Source of the DNA: Candidatus Brevibacterium intestinigallinarum
GTDB taxonomy: Bacteria; Actinomycetota; Actinomycetes; Actinomycetales; Brevibacteriaceae
Reading direction: 5' to 3'
Length of the DNA stretch: 5,378 bases
Assembly (NCBI GenBank): GCA_019117325.1
Contig: DWZY01000079.1
Coordinates: forward strand, 1-5,378
Position 1 is the stretch's first letter, and each line of letters starts with the position of its first letter. The notes below the pieces were generated by a model that was given only the letters and a program-made list of their open reading frames with translations, did no database searches and had not been told where the DNA came from. The position numbers and the translations under genes were made by a program. Positions 5,095-5,378 of this stretch are shown piece after piece.

Positions 5095-5378
5095 ATGGCC
5101 ACTGCAGACCTGCCCCGCTACCCGCTCACCTTCGGCCCCAGCCCCATCCACGAGATGCCGCGCCTGGCCCGCCATCTGGGCGGCGAGAATGCGCCCCGGA
5201 TCTTCGCGAAGCGCGAGGACGTGAACTCCGGCCTGGCCTTCGGCGGCAACAAGACCCGGAAGCTCGAGTACATCGTTCCGGACATCCTGGAGTCCGGAGC
5301 AGACACGCTCGTGTCGATCGGCGGCTACCAGTCCAACCACACCCGCCAGGTCGCCGCGGTCGCCGCGCACCTGGGGCT
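5095..5378 (+). CDS. acdS: 1-aminocyclopropane-1-carboxylate (ACC) deaminase, 5' part
   Basis: These are the first 94 residues of a PLP-dependent fold-type II enzyme that opens the cyclopropane ring of ACC to give 2-oxobutyrate and ammonia in the cytoplasm; the gene runs off the window. Diagnostic segments are RYPLTFGPSPIH (8-19), AKREDVNSGLAFGGNKTRKLEY (38-59) with the PLP-binding Lys53 (equivalent to Lys51 in studied enzymes), and SIGGYQSNHTRQVAAVAAHLG (74-94) with Ser80 at the position of the catalytic-site Ser78. The NSGLAFGGNKTRKLEY form favours ACC deaminase over the related D-cysteine desulfhydrase, which reads differently before GGNK. However, the later Tyr and Glu residues that settle the point are off-window. 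ATG 5095 has AGAGAGG (5083-5089) 5 nt upstream. Divergence from a GntR gene suggests inducible control. Bacteria use this enzyme to take nitrogen and carbon from ACC, and plant-associated ones lower host ethylene. Confidence 0.9.
   Translation, partial: MATADLPRYPLTFGPSPIHEMPRLARHLGGENAPRIFAKREDVNSGLAFGGNKTRKLEYIVPDILESGADTLVSIGGYQSNHTRQVAAVAAHLG

Overview
The window comes from a high-GC Gram-positive bacterium, almost certainly an actinobacterium. Its well-behaved genes have codons that mostly end in G or C, starts preceded by GGAGG-like sites, and DtxR/IdeR-type iron-box sequence. The family content (a siderophore-interacting flavoprotein, and a GntR/FCD regulator divergent from ACC deaminase) fits the same group. 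I cannot name the genus.

Layout. (1) 1-1363, + strand: the 3' part of a short-chain dehydrogenase/reductase, then a class I glutamine amidotransferase 32 nt downstream, probably the tail of one operon. (2) 1358-2304: two direct copies of an iron-box-like element, exactly 20 bp apart and overlapping the amidotransferase stop codon, stand in front of a siderophore-interacting protein of the ViuB type. That gene ends in a strong intrinsic terminator. This is a self-contained iron-acquisition transcription unit. (3) 2353-3018, + strand: an unrecognised cytoplasmic protein of about 221 residues. (4) 3019-4268: a visibly lower-GC stretch. It carries a minus-strand gene with a ribosome site and a secretion-signal-like start, whose reading frame is broken at least twice (3036-3849), followed by about 420 bases without a supportable gene. 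It looks like a decaying or acquired insert in a GC-rich chromosome. (5) 4269-5378: a GntR/FCD repressor gene (- strand) divergent from the start of a 1-aminocyclopropane-1-carboxylate (ACC) deaminase gene (+ strand, running off the window). The 190 bp between them holds a plausible repressor promoter with an inverted repeat lying inside its -35/-10 spacer.

How the parts work together. The iron unit should be silenced by an iron-loaded DtxR-family repressor and, when iron is scarce, make the flavoreductase that releases iron from imported ferric siderophores. The GntR gene most likely controls ACC deaminase, which turns the plant ethylene precursor ACC into 2-oxobutyrate and ammonia. That suggests contact with plants, fungi or food rather than proving it. 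I see no CRISPR array, no rRNA or tRNA gene and no intact mobile element. The items most worth checking are the tandem iron boxes, the broken secreted-protein gene, the unrecognised gene beside it, and the operator between gntR and the deaminase gene.
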